Shown: positions 19,003-27,567, counted from the stretch's first letter. The stretch is DNA of 52,800 bases from Selenomonadaceae bacterium (GCA_017476005.1 JAFVEM010000006.1:1-52800), one strand, 5' to 3'. Notes: generated by a model not told the origin, from the sequence alone. Made by a program: numbers and translations.

Positions 19003-19990
19003 TTCTCTTTTCCTTTTCTCGCATGGCCGCCAGCTGTTGTTTTCCGTTTCTTATGTAATCGTAACGCTTAATGGGCTTAAATTCAAGGGGTTTGGCCAAG
19101 TTGTCTCTTAAGGTGTACATGGTAGTAAGGACAATCTCGTCGGTGAGATATTCCGGCGGCATAGAGCGGTAAAGCATGGTGAGGGTTTTAGCCTCCAGCT
19201 TGGCAAAGTCCTTCAGCTCCAGTTTTCTGGCTAAGGATTGCACCATGATGGTACGTTCGCGTGTTACCATATCGGGAGTACAGGAGATAGTCTCTTTAAT
19301 CTCTTGGTATCTCGCCCAAGGGCTTTCTCGTAAAAAAGCCCGGATTTGTTCTCTCGTCGCTTCTTGGGCTTTGGCGCTGCAAATACTGCACCGCTCTTTT
19401 TCCGGGGGACATAGAGCGCCGCAATCGGCGCATTTATGCCAGTTATATCGCTCTTTTAAGTGATTGAACTTTCGGTGGCTCATCAGGATTCTCTGGAATT
19501 GTTTTTGCAGACCTTCATCCTCCAGCTTTTGGCATTGTTCCTTAATAAAGCTCATTTCCTCCCCGGTGAGATTTTCTTTTTTGGCGTTACCATCGACGAC
19601 GAAATCAGGTTTGGCCGGTTTCGCCTTGTTTTGGTTATCAGCCTGTTCGGCCTCTTTTAGGGGTCGTTCCTTACCGTAGCCGGTGAAGAAAATTTCCTTG
19701 ACCAGTCGTTCCCCGGCGAGATTATTGATTCTTTGCAGGACAACGCCGCTCATCATTTGTACTTCCTGCCGCCAAGTGGCATCCGGCGCGTACAAAATGA
19801 GTTTCGCAAATTCGATACCTTGTGGGTGAACATGGCGCGCCGCTATTTCCCCCACAATATCCGGCCAACGGCTCAAGACAAAGTAGCGCTTATATTGCTT
19901 CTCCACCTTAGCGCCCATGCGTTTAAAGGTTTTGGGGATTATTTTTTCCACCTGTTCCATTCCGGGAGATCGTCGTTCCATAATTTTCAC
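18980..19990 (-). CDS. DciA-like (DUF721) protein with zinc-ribbon extension
   Basis: Residues 10-110 (EKIIPKTFKRMGAK..RWPDIVGEIAARHVHPQGIEFAKLIL, WRQEVQMMSGVVLQRIN) form a DUF721 domain, the fold of DciA helicase loaders. From residue 195 the protein adds CADCGALCPPEKERCSIC, a four-cysteine zinc ribbon, and a helical tail to 336 residues, about twice the usual length. Location between recF and gyrB suits a replication-initiation role. The start is uncertain: a GTG at 19990 and ATGs at 19981 and 19960 are all in frame with weak ribosome sites. Confidence 0.75.
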   Translation of the reverse strand: MKIMERRSPGMEQVEKIIPKTFKRMGAKVEKQYKRYFVLSRWPDIVGEIAARHVHPQGIEFAKLILYAPDATWRQEVQMMSGVVLQRINNLAGERLVKEIFFTGYGKERPLKEAEQADNQNKAKPAKPDFVVDGNAKKENLTGEEMSFIKEQCQKLEDEGLQKQFQRILMSHRKFNHLKERYNWHKCADCGALCPPEKERCSICSAKAQEATREQIRAFLRESPWARYQEIKETISCTPDMVTRERTIMVQSLARKLELKDFAKLEAKTLTMLYRSMPPEYLTDEIVLTTMYTLRDNLAKPLEFKPIKRYDYIRNGKQQLAAMREKEKRNVLTLRR

Positions 19991-20006
19991 CGTTTCATGT
20001 GAAACA
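19991..20006. other. parS-like ParB site 3
   Basis: CGTTTCATGTGAAACA, 14 of 16 positions of the ParB consensus, in the 17-base gap between the recF stop and the dciA-like start. Confidence 0.72.
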
Positions 20007-20007
20007 T

Positions 20008-21120
20008 CTATTCTGCTGGTTTTTCTTCTACCGCTCCCTGCTTCACTTTAAAGAACCTAGCCTTCAGCCCTTCGGGAAAATAAGCCGCATCCGTGGCGGT
20101 AATCATGGTCTGGATATTTTCTTTCTCGATGAAACTCATGAGTTCTCGCCGCCTGTCCCGGTCAAGTTCGCTCATAACGTCATCCAAGAGTAAAATTGGG
20201 TATTCCCCCGTAGCCTCATGTAAAAATTCCAGTTCGGCCAGTTTCAGCGCCAATGCCCCGGTGCGTTGTTGCCCTTGAGAACCGTAGGTCTTGAGATTAA
20301 CTTCATTGACCTTGATAATAAGGTCGTCTCGGTGAGGGCCTATTCCGGTGGTAGCTCTTATTATATCTGTTTCCCGACCTTGAGCCAGCTTTTCATTATA
20401 CCACTTTTCCGGCTCTAATGTCATTTTTTCCGATAGCCCCGTTATTTCATACTCCAACCGCAAATTCTCCATGTCCCCGGAAATTATCTTACCGATTTTA
20501 GCGGCTAACCTATTGAGCTGAGTGATAGTCGCCTGTCTTTTTTGGACAATGGCGGCGGCGCTACTGGCTACTTGGGGATCCCACACGTCCAGCATTTGAG
20601 GTCTGGTATTCCGTTCGCGGATGCCTTTTAAGAGGGCGTTGCGTTCTTTAATGAGGCGATTGTACTTAATGAGTTCGTGATAATACACGGGGCTGGCTTG
20701 GGAGATTTCTCGGTCTAAAAAACGCCGTCTTTCCCCCGGCGCTCCTTTTATGAGAAAAAGATCCTCCGGGGAAAAAAGAACGGTGTTAAGATTGCCGATT
20801 AAATCTTTCAAGCTGATGGGGTGGCTGTTGAGGCTTATTTGCCGCCGCTTGTTTTGGGCAAAAGTAAGCTCTACCTTCCCGGCCACCCCACTGCGCGCAT
20901 AATCGAGAGCAATGCGCCCGGCCTCTTTCTCCCATTTGATAAGTTCAGTATCCTGTCTGGTACGATGGGAATGGCCTAAGGAGGCGCAATAGATAGCTTC
21001 GACAATATTGGTTTTGCCTTGGGCGTTATCGCCCCAAAAGACGTTCAGCCCCTCGCTAAAATTTATTTTTTGTCGCTCGTAGTTCCGATAGTTAGTTAAA
21101 GTTAATGATTTAACGAACAT
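20008..21120 (-). CDS. recF: DNA replication and repair protein RecF
   Basis: The 370-residue SMC-like ATPase has Walker A GDNAQGKTN near residue 32, the ABC signature region SQGQQRTGALALKLAE near 285 and Walker B PILLLDDVMSELD near 310, all normal. RecF loads RecA with RecO and RecR at gaps. It lies downstream of the toxin-antitoxin pair that replaces the S4-domain gene usually found between dnaN and recF in Bacillus. Confidence 0.97.
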   Translation of the reverse strand: MFVKSLTLTNYRNYERQKINFSEGLNVFWGDNAQGKTNIVEAIYCASLGHSHRTRQDTELIKWEKEAGRIALDYARSGVAGKVELTFAQNKRRQISLNSHPISLKDLIGNLNTVLFSPEDLFLIKGAPGERRRFLDREISQASPVYYHELIKYNRLIKERNALLKGIRERNTRPQMLDVWDPQVASSAAAIVQKRQATITQLNRLAAKIGKIISGDMENLRLEYEITGLSEKMTLEPEKWYNEKLAQGRETDIIRATTGIGPHRDDLIIKVNEVNLKTYGSQGQQRTGALALKLAELEFLHEATGEYPILLLDDVMSELDRDRRRELMSFIEKENIQTMITATDAAYFPEGLKARFFKVKQGAVEEKPAE

Positions 21121-21128
21121 GGTGACAC

Positions 21129-21144
21129 CGTTTCATGTGAAACA
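21129..21144. other. parS-like ParB site 4
   Basis: CGTTTCATGTGAAACA, the same 16-mer as at 19991-20006, immediately upstream of the recF start codon. Confidence 0.72.
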
Positions 21145-21148
21145 ATAA

Positions 21149-21484
21149 TTATTGTATATCTTGCCAAACACCAGCCAGTTTTATTTCATCACTGCGTCGG
21201 CCATAGATGACATTGATTATATTGACCTGCATATTTTCCTCGTCTATCCAGAAATAAATAAGGAAGTTTTGTACCGCCATACAGCGAATGCCACGAGAAC
21301 GCATATTTTCATCGCGAGACAATGGCACTCTTTCGGGAAATAGGTCTAAGGAAAGTATGGCTCCTTCCAAATTAGCCAAAACATTTTTCGCGGCTTGGGG
21401 AGCCATTAGTTCCTCTTGGATATAAGAAGCAATCCTTAGCATTTGCTCATGAACTCGCAGAGGAATTTCTACTTTATAGTTCAC
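21149..21484 (-). CDS. RelE/ParE family toxin
   Basis: From the GTG at 21484 the 111-residue product reads MNYKVEIPLRVHEQMLRIASYIQEELMAPQAAKNVLANLEGAI and onward, with the ParE/RelE helical hairpin followed by a sheet ending NIINVIYGRRS. The GTG overlaps the antitoxin stop by 11 bases. The longer frame upstream is inside the antitoxin. It probably acts on ribosome-bound mRNA or gyrase; the subfamily cannot be fixed by eye. If ParE-like, gyrase, encoded four genes away, would be the target. Confidence 0.85.
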   Translation of the reverse strand: MNYKVEIPLRVHEQMLRIASYIQEELMAPQAAKNVLANLEGAILSLDLFPERVPLSRDENMRSRGIRCMAVQNFLIYFWIDEENMQVNIINVIYGRRSDEIKLAGVWQDIQ

Positions 21485-21680
21485 CCCATCCCAATTCCCT
21501 TCTAATTGACGCAAAACATTCTTTAGCCGGAATGGTTCTTCCCTGCCGCACATCTTCCATGGCTTCCTCAATCAAAGTATAAAACTCCTCGTCGGTCATT
21601 TCGTCTCTGGCTTTAGGCCGTGGTATGCGACGGATGACTTTGTTTTGCACCGTTATTGGGGTTTGCATGGTAGCCTTCAT
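21474..21680 (-). CDS. antitoxin of the RelE/ParE module
   Basis: The 68-residue product starts MKATMQTPITVQNKVIRRIPRPKARDEMTDEEFYTLIEEAMEDVRQGRT and overlaps the toxin start. The C-terminal helix pattern DEEFYTLIEEAMEDVRQGRTIPAKE matches antitoxins that precede RelE/ParE toxins. GCGAGGAAAAAAAC precedes this ATG. An in-frame ATG 21 bases upstream abuts the dnaN stop, so the module is probably co-transcribed with dnaN. Confidence 0.78.
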   Translation of the reverse strand: MKATMQTPITVQNKVIRRIPRPKARDEMTDEEFYTLIEEAMEDVRQGRTIPAKECFASIRRELGWGEL

Positions 21681-21702
21681 GTTTTTTTCCTCGCTAAGCA
21701 TC

Positions 21703-22815
21703 TCAATGGGTGGTGCGTACCGGCGTTACCACATAGATGAAGGTCTTGTCGTCGCCGTCGCGGATGGCAATGGGGTTTAGGCTCTGGTTTAGGGAGATGG
21801 TGCATTCTTCGGCATCCATGACCTTCAGCACGTCGGTGATGTACTTGGCATTGAAAGCAATATTCACTTCAGGCCCTTCTAGGCGAGCCGTCACGTCCTC
21901 TTCAGCGTTGCCTATCTCCGGGTTGTTGGAGGAAATGTGGAGATTCCCTTCCGTGAACGACAGACGAATGACATTGTACTCGCTGACTCGGGAAATCAGG
22001 GAAACTCGATCCACCGCTTGGGTGAGTTCTTCGATGTTCAGCGTAACCGTGGTGGCAAAACTGGCGGGAACTACCTTGTTGTAATCGGGATAGGAGCCTT
22101 CGATTAGTCTGGTGGTAAGATAAATATTTTCAAAGAAGATACTGAGTTTATTGGCGGAGCATATAACCCTGACATCTCCCGGTTTGTCGGTGGAAATGAT
22201 ATGGAGAATTTCGTTGAGAGCTTTACTGGGGATGATGATTTTTATACTGCCGCAGTCTTTATCGAGAAAATCCGTTTTTACCGCCAGACGATGAGTATTG
22301 GTGGCCGCCATAATGAGATTGTCTTCTGCCACTTCCAGATAACAGCCGGTAAACACCGGGCGAGTTTCATCGGTTGAACAAGAAAATACCGTTTTCTTGA
22401 TGGTATTGGCAAAGGCTATGTTTTTGATGGTAAACTCTAACGTGCCGTCAAAATGTTGGATGGTGGGAAATTCTTTGGGATCCATGCTGAGTAACGTGAA
22501 TTTGGCTTTATCGGAAGTTATATGCAGAATTTTCTCTTCTTTATTTAGCGTAAATACGACTTGTTCCCCCGGTAAGCGCCGTACTACCTCTTGCAGGTAG
22601 CGTCCCATCAGGAGCGCTTCGCCCGGTTCTTCCACGGCCACGGGGATTTTAGCGGTTAGTCCCAGTTCATAATCGGTGGCTTGCATATCCAGCATTTCAT
22701 TGTCGGCTTTCAGGTAAATGCCGCTCAGGATGGGGTTTTGGGGCTTATAGGCCACGGCTTTGCCCACGATTTGCAATGCTTCTAAGATTTCTTTGCGAGT
22801 GCAGGTGAATTTCAC
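21703..22815 (-). CDS. dnaN: DNA polymerase III beta sliding clamp
   Basis: The 370-residue protein is collinear with DnaN: MKFTCTRKEILEALQIVGKAV, the three repeated clamp domains, EGSYPDYNKVVP near 245, and a C-terminus ending FIYVVTPVRTTH in place of the usual PMR-L. It forms the ring that tethers polymerase III. It lies 240 bases downstream of dnaA, across the origin gap. Confidence 0.97.
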   Translation of the reverse strand: MKFTCTRKEILEALQIVGKAVAYKPQNPILSGIYLKADNEMLDMQATDYELGLTAKIPVAVEEPGEALLMGRYLQEVVRRLPGEQVVFTLNKEEKILHITSDKAKFTLLSMDPKEFPTIQHFDGTLEFTIKNIAFANTIKKTVFSCSTDETRPVFTGCYLEVAEDNLIMAATNTHRLAVKTDFLDKDCGSIKIIIPSKALNEILHIISTDKPGDVRVICSANKLSIFFENIYLTTRLIEGSYPDYNKVVPASFATTVTLNIEELTQAVDRVSLISRVSEYNVIRLSFTEGNLHISSNNPEIGNAEEDVTARLEGPEVNIAFNAKYITDVLKVMDAEECTISLNQSLNPIAIRDGDDKTFIYVVTPVRTTH

Positions 22816-22841
22816 GTTTCATCGCCCTCCCTTTATGTTTT

Positions 22842-22906
22842 TACTTATACGCGAATTTATAAAAAAATAGTAGTCGTCGTAGTAGGGGCTGGGGATATGT
22901 GGATAA
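22842..22906. other. oriC basal unwinding region (AT-rich, DnaA-trio-like, GC-rich, DnaA box)
   Basis: Moving from dnaA toward dnaN there is a perfect DnaA box (TGTGGATAA, 22898-22906), a GC-rich spacer (GGGCTGGGG), six trinucleotides TAG-TAG-TCG-TCG-TAG-TAG (22868-22885) and then an A/T-rich tract. This order and polarity match the Bacillus subtilis basal unwinding system, where DnaA spreads from the box onto DnaA-trios. Confidence 0.7.
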
Positions 22907-23064
22907 GGCGCCTCGCCTCTTTTCTTCGGCTCCCTTTCCCCGTGGATAACAAGTTGATAACAAAGGAGAGGTTATCCCCATTTTCCACAGCGAGAACCTC
23001 TCCTTCTGGTTATGCACATATGTTCAACAACCGTTTAACACCCTTTTCAACAAGGTTATGCACG
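22898..23064. other. oriC: oriC DnaA-box cluster between dnaA and dnaN
   Basis: Besides the perfect box at 22898-22906, one-mismatch boxes occur at 22941-22949 (CGTGGATAA), 22972-22980 (TTATCCCCA), 22981-22989 (TTTTCCACA) and 23010-23018 (TTATGCACA). TTATGCACG (23056-23064, two mismatches) reaches into the dnaA 3' end. Confidence 0.85.
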
Positions 23065-24477
23065 CTCCAGCCTTTCCTTTATCTTGCTTATATCAGCCTG
23101 CAGCCCTCGGTCTTTTTCCTGCTCCTTGGCGATTTTTTCACAGGCGTGAATGACGGTGCTGTGGTCGCGACCGCCGAAAGCTTGCCCTATCTGGGGGAGG
23201 CTGGCATCCATCAGCTCCCGGCACAGGTACATGGCTATCTGTCGGGGGAACGCTATCTGCCGCGTGCGTTTCTTGGCGCTTAAATCCTCCATTTTTACCT
23301 TATAAAACCCGGCCACAACTTCCTGTATAAGTTCTATGGTGAGCGGCTTATCATTTCCTCCCGGAAAAATATTTTTGAGAGCCTCCGCCGCTACATCAAC
23401 TGTAATCGTCTGTTTTGTTAGGGAGGAGAAAGCCACCGCCCGGGTCAGCGCCCCTTCCAGTTCTCTTATGTTGCTGTCAATGCGGCTGGCGATATATACC
23501 ATCACGTCGTCCGGCACCTGCAACCTATCCAGTTGCGCCTTTTTCTTTAAAATCGCCACTCGCGTCTCCAAATCCGGCGCCTGAATATCGGCGGTCAGCC
23601 CCGAAGTAAAACGGGATATGAGCCGTTCCTGCAACTCGCCAAGCTCCTTGGGCGGTCTGTCCGAGGAGATGATGATCTGTTTCTGGGCGTTAAACAGGGT
23701 GTTGAAAGTATGGAAAAATTCCTCTTGGGTTCCTTCTTTCCCGGCCAGAAATTGGATGTCGTCGATTAAGAGTACGTCGATGGTGCGGTAACGTTGGCGA
23801 AATACCTCTTGGGTGCCTCCCCGGATGGCCAGTATCAGCTGATTGGTAAAATCCTCGCTGGAAACGTACAGTACCCGCCTATCGGGGAAGGACGCTAAAA
23901 TGCGATTGCCTATGGCGTGCATGAGGTGAGTTTTCCCCAGCCCCACGCCTCCTAGGAGGAAGAAGGGGTTATAGCGCAGTCCCGGGGATTCCGCCACCCC
24001 CATGGCGGCGGCATGAGCCATTTGATTGGATTTGCCCATGACGAAATTCTCAAAGGTATAGCGTGGATTAAGAGTGGAGGCATCCCCCGGTGCGATTTCC
24101 GAGGTTCCGTAGAGAGACTCCCCGGAGGAGGTACCCATGGAGGGGGTGTCCTCTTTAATGAGGGTGTCCTGAATGGGTTTTTCCATGTGGGGCGTGTCCT
24201 CGCGTACCGGCTCCGCCAAGGGAATGTCGATGGTCTGGAGCTGAAGGGCGCGGCGACTACCGGTGATGTCGGTGAGAGCCGCCTCGATAAGCGGCACATA
24301 GCGCCCCTTAATCCACTCCTTGAAGAAGTCGTTGGGCGTACCCAAGGTAAAGGTGTTGTCATCTAAAGAAATGGGCTGGCAGGGTTTAAGCCATTTTTTA
24401 CAAGCATCCTTATTGAGGGATTCTTGGACTTTACCCAGTGTTTGCTTCCACACAATCGAAAGCTCCGTTTGTTTCAT
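23056..24477 (-). CDS. dnaA: chromosomal replication initiator DnaA
   Basis: The 473-residue protein has domain I (1-85), an acidic linker, the AAA+ core with Walker A LLGGVGLGKTHLMHAIGN near 178 and Walker B VLLIDDIQFLAGKEGTQEEFFHTF near 237, and the domain IV helix-turn-helix with GGRDHSTVIHACEKI near 435, which reads the DnaA box. Boxes flank the gene on both sides, so DnaA probably regulates its own transcription. The ATG at 24477 is preceded by an AAAGGACTTTAGGCC region. Confidence 0.98.
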   Translation of the reverse strand: MKQTELSIVWKQTLGKVQESLNKDACKKWLKPCQPISLDDNTFTLGTPNDFFKEWIKGRYVPLIEAALTDITGSRRALQLQTIDIPLAEPVREDTPHMEKPIQDTLIKEDTPSMGTSSGESLYGTSEIAPGDASTLNPRYTFENFVMGKSNQMAHAAAMGVAESPGLRYNPFFLLGGVGLGKTHLMHAIGNRILASFPDRRVLYVSSEDFTNQLILAIRGGTQEVFRQRYRTIDVLLIDDIQFLAGKEGTQEEFFHTFNTLFNAQKQIIISSDRPPKELGELQERLISRFTSGLTADIQAPDLETRVAILKKKAQLDRLQVPDDVMVYIASRIDSNIRELEGALTRAVAFSSLTKQTITVDVAAEALKNIFPGGNDKPLTIELIQEVVAGFYKVKMEDLSAKKRTRQIAFPRQIAMYLCRELMDASLPQIGQAFGGRDHSTVIHACEKIAKEQEKDRGLQADISKIKERLERA

Positions 24478-24512
24478 GGCCTAAAGTCCTTTCAAATTTT
24501 TTTGCCAACAAC

Positions 24513-24761
24513 TTATCCACACACTTATCCACCGTTGTGGATAAGTGTCTATTAAATTCCACACCGAAAAGAGGGGCATGAGGGAAATCGAAAAAGATAA
24601 AAACAGGTCTCAGCCGCCATGGCAAAGGAGGCAGGGACTAAACAAAATGTGGATAACCCTGTGGAAAACAGGGTTTTTCTGTGGATAAGTAGGTTTTTTA
24701 CGGGGGATAAGCCGTTAATAAACCTCCACCATGATAACAAATTCCTCCAAAGTTATCAACA
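24513..24761. other. oriC: oriC DnaA-box cluster upstream of dnaA
   Basis: Perfect boxes at 24513-24521, 24536-24544, 24648-24656 and 24680-24688. One-mismatch boxes at 24525-24533, 24660-24668 and 24753-24761. The first three form a tight array just before the dnaA start and can serve both initiation and autoregulation. The rest of the 316-base gap holds no gene. Confidence 0.88.
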
Positions 24762-24793
24762 GCTTTTTGTGGGCAGTGTGGACTATTTAGCAT

Positions 24794-26089
24794 TCATTTT
24801 TTGATAAACACTACGCTGTCTTGCATTACGGCGGCCAGTTCCACCTGCTGTCCTATTTGCCAAATCGTATCCGAGTACTCGTCTAAGGTTTCTTCAGGCA
24901 ACTTGCTGGCGGCCACTTTCATTATCCGAGCGCAGAAATCGTAGGCTCCTAGGGGAATGTCGCCATATTGACGGTAGAAAGTAGGGTCTAGGGAGGTTTC
25001 TAAATCCTCCAAGATATACACGCCGCCGCTGGGGAGGGTGGGGAAGAGAATAGACAGAGCCTTTAGCTGATGGCTCCAAATATGAGAGGCATCGTCGATA
25101 ATCACGGTGGCTTTCAGGGCGGCCAGCTCTTTTAGGTTTTCCTCTTTGCTTAAATCCCTAATGAGAACAGTTATCCCGTCTTTGCCGTAGGCCCCACAAC
25201 GCGGCTCGATATCCACCCCGTATATAAAGGCCTTGGGGAAATAGCGTCGCCACATCCTTAAACTGCTGCCGTTGAATATACCTAGTTCCAATAAATTAAA
25301 AGTGTCGTATTTGAATTTTTGCAAGAAAAATTCGTATTTACGGAGGTAGTTGTGAGACAGACTGCATTTGTCGGTATGCTCCGCGCAGCCGATTTTGTCC
25401 AGCTCTCGGTAATCGCCAAAGTAATCGTGGGTCAGAGAAGCAGCCTCAGTCGGGGTAAGGTAGGCATTATGTGGGGCGCTGAATAGTTTTGTGTCCGCCG
25501 GAATCTCATTTCCCGGCAACATACGCTGAAAGATATGAGCCGTCACACAGCCATCGTTATCGCATATGCCCAGCAGATGATGGAACCGAGGTGGAGAGAA
25601 TACAGCGGCAATATCCTCGGCGGTGAAACGCCACAAGTCGTAGGCGGCGCGCGCCATGAGCCTACCGCTTTCCGCCTTCGGACTGCGAGCTAATAGGAGA
25701 ATCTTGCCACCTACAGGCAGGAGTTCTTGCAGGTGCAGTATGGCCTTTAAGGGCTGGGGAGCTTTCTCCAACCCTTCAATAAATATTATATGGTGGTAAG
25801 GTTCTCGGCCTTGCAGAAATTCGGTAAGGGAATCACCACCCTCAGGTTCCTGAAAATATTCCGGGAGTACGTCAAGGGCGCTGACGCCTTGGCTGTTAAA
25901 ATAATCTTTCGCCATGGGCAGGGTAGGTTCATCCAGCGACATATTGCCGTGTATGCCTAAGCCGCCTACGACGAGTACCCTTTTATTCGCAAGATCGCGA
26001 GAGGTGAAAATTCCTTTCGCGAGCGCCGCCTCCACTAAGCCGTGGTAAATAATAAAACCAAGTCCGGTGCTTATGTTGTCACTGGGCAT
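24794..26089 (-). CDS. class I SAM methyltransferase-like two-domain protein
   Basis: The 431-residue product starts at MPSDN, behind AAAGGAGCGCTACTC. Residues 1-170 resemble a degenerate Rossmann methyltransferase (VLVVGGLGIHGNM, HHIIFIEGLEKAPQPL, GGKILLLARSPKAESG). The C-terminal half has a clear class I core: FNLLELGIFNGSSLRMWRRYFPKAFIYGVDIEP near 280 and VIIDDASHIWSHQLKALSILFPTLPSGGVYILEDLETS near 330, like O-methyltransferases acting on sugars of glycans or macrolides. The substrate is unknown. It occupies the position upstream of dnaA where rpmH is expected in many Bacillota. Confidence 0.7.
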   Translation of the reverse strand: MPSDNISTGLGFIIYHGLVEAALAKGIFTSRDLANKRVLVVGGLGIHGNMSLDEPTLPMAKDYFNSQGVSALDVLPEYFQEPEGGDSLTEFLQGREPYHHIIFIEGLEKAPQPLKAILHLQELLPVGGKILLLARSPKAESGRLMARAAYDLWRFTAEDIAAVFSPPRFHHLLGICDNDGCVTAHIFQRMLPGNEIPADTKLFSAPHNAYLTPTEAASLTHDYFGDYRELDKIGCAEHTDKCSLSHNYLRKYEFFLQKFKYDTFNLLELGIFNGSSLRMWRRYFPKAFIYGVDIEPRCGAYGKDGITVLIRDLSKEENLKELAALKATVIIDDASHIWSHQLKALSILFPTLPSGGVYILEDLETSLDPTFYRQYGDIPLGAYDFCARIMKVAASKLPEETLDEYSDTIWQIGQQVELAAVMQDSVVFIKK

Positions 26090-26103
26090 GAGTAGCGCTC
26101 CTT

Positions 26104-26730
26104 TCACTGTTTTTGCAACTTATCCAGCTTATTTAAAAGCTCCCGATAAACCTCTTGCCTGTCCTCATCGCCGTGTTCCGCTGCCCAGCGGAGCAGTTTC
26201 AGGTTTTCCTCGGTGGGGGGCGCGGCGCCGGCAACTATTTCCTCTACCGCTTGCAAGCGAGTGAGATTTAAGAGCTTTTGCACCGTGGTGGGACTCATCC
26301 GGCGCTCCTTGGCTATCCTTTTGATGGGGATACCCTCCTCCGTGTATTGCTTAAATATCTCCTGTCCCTCTTTTGCCAAACTATATTTGGGCGGTCTGCC
26401 GGTAGATTCCTTGCGGATGCGTTGGGGGGGAGAAATGAGGGTACGCAGCGAGATAAGGCTCACATCGTCTAGGACAATGGCGTGGTAATACTCGTCGCTA
26501 CCGCCTTCGACGGAGGCCGGACTGTCCTCTATCAGGCCGCAGGTACCGGGACTCATAATGAAAATCAGCAGCCGCGTGTCCTCCGGGTTGTTGGAAAGCC
26601 CTTCTGAGGAAAGGAGATAGGCGTACCCCTCCACAATCGAGAGCATGTCGTAGAGTTTCGGGCGACGCTGAGGATCCACGTCCTCACTGTGGATTAAGAG
26701 GCTTTCCTTCGGGTTCATAACGTCTTCCAT
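26104..26730 (-). CDS. protein with C-terminal resolvase-type helix-turn-helix
   Basis: The start MEDVMNPKES follows GAGGTGAATTATCC. The 208-residue product has an N-terminal alpha/beta region (residues 1-115) that I do not recognise, with LLIFIMSPGTCGLIED. Then comes TGRPPKYSLAKEGQEIFKQYTEEGIPIKRIAKERRMSPTTVQKLL (about 120-165), the DNA-binding motif of serine recombinases and invertases, without a catalytic domain. It could be a regulator. It lies 14 bases upstream of the methyltransferase-like gene on the same strand, so the two likely form an operon. Confidence 0.65.
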   Translation of the reverse strand: MEDVMNPKESLLIHSEDVDPQRRPKLYDMLSIVEGYAYLLSSEGLSNNPEDTRLLIFIMSPGTCGLIEDSPASVEGGSDEYYHAIVLDDVSLISLRTLISPPQRIRKESTGRPPKYSLAKEGQEIFKQYTEEGIPIKRIAKERRMSPTTVQKLLNLTRLQAVEEIVAGAAPPTEENLKLLRWAAEHGDEDRQEVYRELLNKLDKLQKQ

Positions 26731-26776
26731 GGATAATTCACCTCGTATATTGTTTTGCCGGGTTTGCTTCGGTAAC

Positions 26777-26785
26777 ATTATAGCA
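26777..26785 (-). promoter_or_regulatory. extended -10 promoter of the HTH gene
   Basis: Read on the minus strand this is TGCTATAAT, an extended -10, 47 bases before the HTH gene start. No good -35 is present at 17 bases, as expected for extended -10 promoters. Confidence 0.6.
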
Positions 26786-26859
26786 TATTGTATAATATTT
26801 TGGTTAATATTTTATGGAAAATTTTCGGTCATAACAAAAAATATTTTTCTACACATGAT

Positions 26860-27015
26860 ATAGCTGTTTTCCCCATAAAGGCGGTAAGTGGCGATATAAA
26901 AGAAGTACTCCAAATCTACGACAAATTTCTAATAAATCAAAATAATCCTGCCGGATATAAAGTGGAGGATGAAAAATGACAGAATTATAACGCAGCTACA
27001 CATTTTTGAGGTCAT
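26860..27015 (+). pseudogene. frameshifted HTH (conjugative-transposon type) remnant
   Basis: One frame reads IAVFPIKAVSGDIKEVLQIYDKFLI and then VEDEK-stop. One base on, another frame continues KNDRIITQLHIFEVM. Joined, they match the short helix-turn-helix proteins encoded by Tn916-like and other conjugative elements (pattern xxAVxGDxxALxxVLxxY...D...RLxTQLIxxIxxF). The single-base frameshift near 26972-26977 and the lack of a start with a ribosome site mark it as dead. It suggests that an integrative element was once nearby. Confidence 0.55.
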
Positions 27016-27412
27016 GATTGTAGATTATCCACTAATCTATGAATATTTACTGGATGTTTACGATTTCCATACACCTCGTGTTGACTTCGCCAGTTATTTT
27101 CCTTAACTTACGCTATGCGAGGTTCGCGGTAGCAATGAACCAAGATCCTTACCAGCTAACAGGAAACTTTATGCTTTGTCATCATTCACCTAGCTCCCAC
27201 GCAAATTCTAATGCTGTCAATTCTAACCTAAAATTTCAACGGTCAATTTATTCCACAAATTATAAATAGAAAAATAAATAATATGCTAATTTTTTAATGT
27301 AGTAAAACAACAAAGTATAATTGAATCACTAAAAAATATTTTATGTTAGTTATATATGCCTGTTCATAATACTGACTTCATCAAACTGCTTGTGAAAACC
27401 TGTTCTAAATCT
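27016..27412. other. AT-rich stretch with no recognisable gene
   Basis: No frame with a ribosome site and coding character was seen on either strand. Composition is clearly more A+T than the flanks, especially 27240-27360. The plus frame continuing from the HTH remnant stays open to about 27105 but matches nothing I know. It may be decayed mobile DNA. Confidence 0.5.
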
Positions 27413-27475
27413 ATTAAAGGGTGTAGGGGATAAGCAGACTCTAGGAACTTTAGCTCCTTAGAGGTCGCTTATGCC
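27413..27475 (-). repeat. dispersed hairpin repeat, partial inverted copy C
   Basis: This segment is close to the reverse complement of the middle of copies A (29115-29281) and B (36699-36860), covering the stem AAGCAGACTCTAGGA...AGAGGTCGCTTATGC. It breaks off at both ends, so it is a truncated copy. Confidence 0.8.
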
Positions 27476-27505
27476 CTGTAAATTATTTCCCCTGCAAAGA
27501 AAAAG

Positions 27506-27524
27506 CCCCTCTCTTAGAGAGGGG
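27506..27524. terminator. terminator-like hairpin
   Basis: CCCCTCTCT and AGAGAGGGG, a 9-bp stem with a one-base loop, preceded by an A run that reads as a T run on the minus strand. It would stop minus-strand transcription leaving the CYTH gene. Confidence 0.5.
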
Positions 27525-27567
27525 AGGCCGCGAAGTAGCAGGGGTGAGTTCGCTACAGTCCATAAAG

